A stretch of 5,867 nt of DNA from NCBI GenBank assembly GCA_937930625.1, contig CALHBW010000175.1, forward strand, positions 1-5,867, given 5' to 3'. Both the position numbers and the translations under genes were made by a program. Of the stretch, positions 4,504-5,867 are shown piece after piece. Every line of letters begins with the position of its first letter. Position 1 is the stretch's first letter. The notes under the pieces are model-generated. The model was not told the origin of the DNA and made no database searches. It worked only from the letters and a program-made list of their open reading frames with translations. This DNA comes from an uncultured Saprospiraceae bacterium. GTDB lineage: Bacteria; Bacteroidota; Bacteroidia; Chitinophagales; Saprospiraceae.

Positions 4504-5559
4504 ATGAATAAAATAGCAATATTGTACCAAGCCCGGCTACCACCTATAAAGGATGGAATTCAAAAGCCTATGAAACCGGGAGGTTATTCTGACAGTGGAG
4601 CAGATATTGCATTTGAATTATTAAAAAATAATTTTGATGTAATTACACCTGTAGAAAATCCAAATCAAAACATTGATAAAGATTGGGTTTTTCCAGATAC
4701 AAAAGATGGTATTGAGACGGCATTACAAAAAGGAGCAAAAATCTTTTGGTTAAATACGGTTCTATACCAACACCATACCATAGAAAACTATCTTGACAAG
4801 AACTTGGAAATTGTAGGACAAACACCCAAATCGGTTGATGTTTTTGATGATAAAATGTTTACTAACAATTTATTAAAATCCAATCATATTCCTATTCCAA
4901 AAAATGAACTTATCACCAGAGAAAATTATAATAATTTATCCTTAGCATTAGAGTTTCCATTGGTTTTGAAACCCATTAGAGGAAGAGGAAGTCAAGGAGT
5001 TACTAAAATTGACCATCGAAATGAACTCCTGGAAAATCTGAACAAAATATTTTCAGAGAATAATTATGGAAACGCCGCCTATATTGAACAATATTTGAAC
5101 GGACAAGAAATTACAATTACCGTAATGCCAAAAGGAAATTACTCGATAAATAATAAGGAAGAATACTTTAGCAGACCCTGGTGTTTACCGGCAGTCAAAA
5201 GATTTAATCATAATAAGGGAATAGCACCTTATAATGGGATAGTAGCTGTGATAGAAAATAGTGAAGTTTTGAGTGATGATGAGTTACAGACTAAAGAGAT
5301 TCAAGAAGTGTACGAACATTGTATCAAATCTGCTGAATTAATTGATATTAAAGCACCTATAAGGATAGATTGCAGGTCAAATAAAAAAGGGAAATACTTT
5401 TTATTTGACCTAAATATGAAACCAAATATGACCGGACCATCAAGACCTCATAGGAAAAATCAAGATAGTCTGACTTCACTTTCTGCGAGAAAAATTGGAT
5501 GGAATTATTTTGATTTATTAAGCAATATGTTGAATCAAAAATGGAAAGCCAACGGGTAA
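4504..5559 (+). CDS. ATP-grasp ligase, D-Ala-D-Ala-ligase-like fold
   Basis: The product has 351 residues and appears soluble. The N-terminal part (about 1-110) is a pre-ATP-grasp region starting with a beta strand (KIAILYQAR). The ATP-grasp core follows: FPLVLKP with the ATP-binding Lys156, the glycine-rich loop RGRGSQGV (159-166), YIEQYLNGQEITI (194-206) with Glu195 and Glu202 near the nucleotide, IRIDCR with Asp289, and FDLNMKPNMTGPSRP (301-315), where Asp302, Asn304 and Asn308 take the place of the Mg-binding E-x-N of the family. It should join a carboxylate to an amine or similar nucleophile with ATP cleavage through an acyl-phosphate. The substrate is unknown, and no peptide-synthesis, cell-wall or precursor gene is near. 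It stands alone behind the second 48-nt element. The start at 4504 has no Shine-Dalgarno but an A-rich leader. Confidence 0.87.
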   Translation: MNKIAILYQARLPPIKDGIQKPMKPGGYSDSGADIAFELLKNNFDVITPVENPNQNIDKDWVFPDTKDGIETALQKGAKIFWLNTVLYQHHTIENYLDKNLEIVGQTPKSVDVFDDKMFTNNLLKSNHIPIPKNELITRENYNNLSLALEFPLVLKPIRGRGSQGVTKIDHRNELLENLNKIFSENNYGNAAYIEQYLNGQEITITVMPKGNYSINNKEEYFSRPWCLPAVKRFNHNKGIAPYNGIVAVIENSEVLSDDELQTKEIQEVYEHCIKSAELIDIKAPIRIDCRSNKKGKYFLFDLNMKPNMTGPSRPHRKNQDSLTSLSARKIGWNYFDLLSNMLNQKWKANG

Positions 5560-5574
5560 CAATAGCTAAGCTGG

Positions 5575-5618
5575 ACTTTGGACATTAGGTAATTAGGAAA
5601 CTGGGTAATTAGGTAATC
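5575..5618 (+). repeat. Period-8 repeat, right copy (five units)
   Basis: The head ACTTTGGACATT (5575-5586) is identical to 2896-2907. The units TGGACATT, AGGTAATT, AGGAAACT, GGGTAATT and AGGTAATC follow without interruption (5579-5618). Orientation is the same as the left copy, 2.7 kb away, and the copy begins 15 nt after the ATP-grasp stop. Confidence 0.6.
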
Positions 5619-5632
5619 CCGATAACTATCGG
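5619..5632. repeat. Palindrome CCGATA-AC-TATCGG
   Basis: There are two perfect 6-nt arms with a 2-nt centre, directly joined to the last octamer unit. Palindromes of the CCCGATARCTATCGGG type are, as I recall, frequent between Bacteroidota genes. With so short a centre it may be a protein-binding site rather than a hairpin. Confidence 0.45.
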
Positions 5633-5725
5633 ATATGCGTCAGGTTTAGTTATTTTTAAATAAATAAAATAATGATAATTAATTACTTACAAAGAAATTG
5701 AAAAAGAAAGCATGATATATCTCCC

Positions 5726-5789
5726 CCTTTGGAGGGGGCTGGGGGGTGGACTTTCGGCTGTTTTTCCACCCCCCAACCCCCTCCAAAGG
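5726..5789. repeat. Large G/C-rich palindrome, REP/MITE-like, possible terminator
   Basis: Bases 5726-5750 and 5765-5789 are reverse complements over 25 bp with one mismatch (C5739 against A5776) and a 14-nt loop. The left arm holds a nested hairpin (CCCCCT, TTGG loop, AGGGGG; 5723-5737). The polarised G and C runs stand out in an AT-rich setting. The element resembles the CCCCCTTTGGAGGGGG palindromes common in Bacteroidota intergenic DNA (recollection). It may end transcription from either side but carries no coding capacity. Confidence 0.65.
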
Positions 5790-5816
5790 CAGGGCTGTTA
5801 AGTTCTAATTGAACAA

Positions 5817-5855
5817 ATAAATTGATATTTTTTTTCATTTTATTTTTCAATTTAT
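5817..5855. repeat. AT-rich inverted repeat with T-rich loop
   Basis: ATAAATTGA (5817-5825) and TCAATTTAT (5847-5855) are perfect complements, 9 bp, around a 21-nt loop that is nearly all T. It could belong to the leader or terminator of a gene beyond the window, but AT-only stems are weak and this may be chance. Confidence 0.25.
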
Positions 5856-5867
5856 CGAAATCGGGTT

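Larger units (their letters stand above)
5560..5867. other. Gene-free 308-nt stretch made of repeats and palindromes
   Basis: No coding region is supported here on either strand. The stretch holds, in order, the right period-8 repeat, a 14-nt palindrome, about 85 nt of AT-rich filler without a recognisable promoter, a large G/C-rich palindrome, and a T-rich inverted repeat near the edge. No simple T-tailed terminator follows the ATP-grasp stop directly. Confidence 0.6.

Noticed and set aside
3131..5559. A single three-gene defence or biosynthetic operon
   Set aside because: Gaps of 88 and 151 nt, a terminator-like hairpin at 4413-4433, separate structured leaders, and no known system that joins these protein types.
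2896..5618. Canonical integron cassette array
   Set aside because: No GTTRRRY/RYYYAAC pair with the invariant GTT/AAC triplets and no complete attC fold was found after any of the three genes, and no integrase is present. The layout is kept as a hypothesis only.

Overview
The window looks like a chromosomal stretch from a member of the Bacteroidota. It is AT-rich, most starts lack a Shine-Dalgarno sequence and sit behind A-rich leaders, and one promoter matches the Bacteroidota -7 box (TAnnTTTG). One secreted protein has the LSA|Q cleavage site common in this phylum. The intergenic DNA carries palindromes and octamer repeats of a kind I associate with these genomes. I cannot name a genus.

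Left part (1-2870), ordinary genome content: the last 46 codons of an unidentified gene, a promoter, then two co-directional genes for cell-envelope proteins (a secreted, probably beta-barrel protein and a lipoprotein). A 19-bp perfect inverted repeat separates these from a convergent 12-helix MFS exporter of the DHA3 type on the minus strand. Sampled lines in the exporter run about 43-62% G+C.

Right part (2871-5867), an accessory segment: three unrelated single genes, all on the plus strand, each alone between structured intergenic DNA. They are a small endonuclease/exonuclease/phosphatase (EEP) enzyme with a TTG start, an unrecognised 136-residue protein, and a D-Ala-D-Ala-ligase-like ATP-grasp enzyme. 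Sampled lines here run about 30-32% G+C. The segment is bracketed by same-orientation period-8 repeats (2896-2923 and 5575-5618). It also contains two copies of a 48-nt element (3011-3058 and 4443-4490; 42/48 identical) whose differences preserve a hairpin, and inverted repeats around the EEP gene.

The most notable thing is this layout: isolated, diverse genes separated by related, foldable intergenic elements, as in a gene-cassette array, but without canonical integron attC core triplets and without an integrase in view. The three accessory genes have no evident shared pathway and I do not claim that they form a system. The right end (5560-5867) has no gene and is a cluster of repeats and palindromes.
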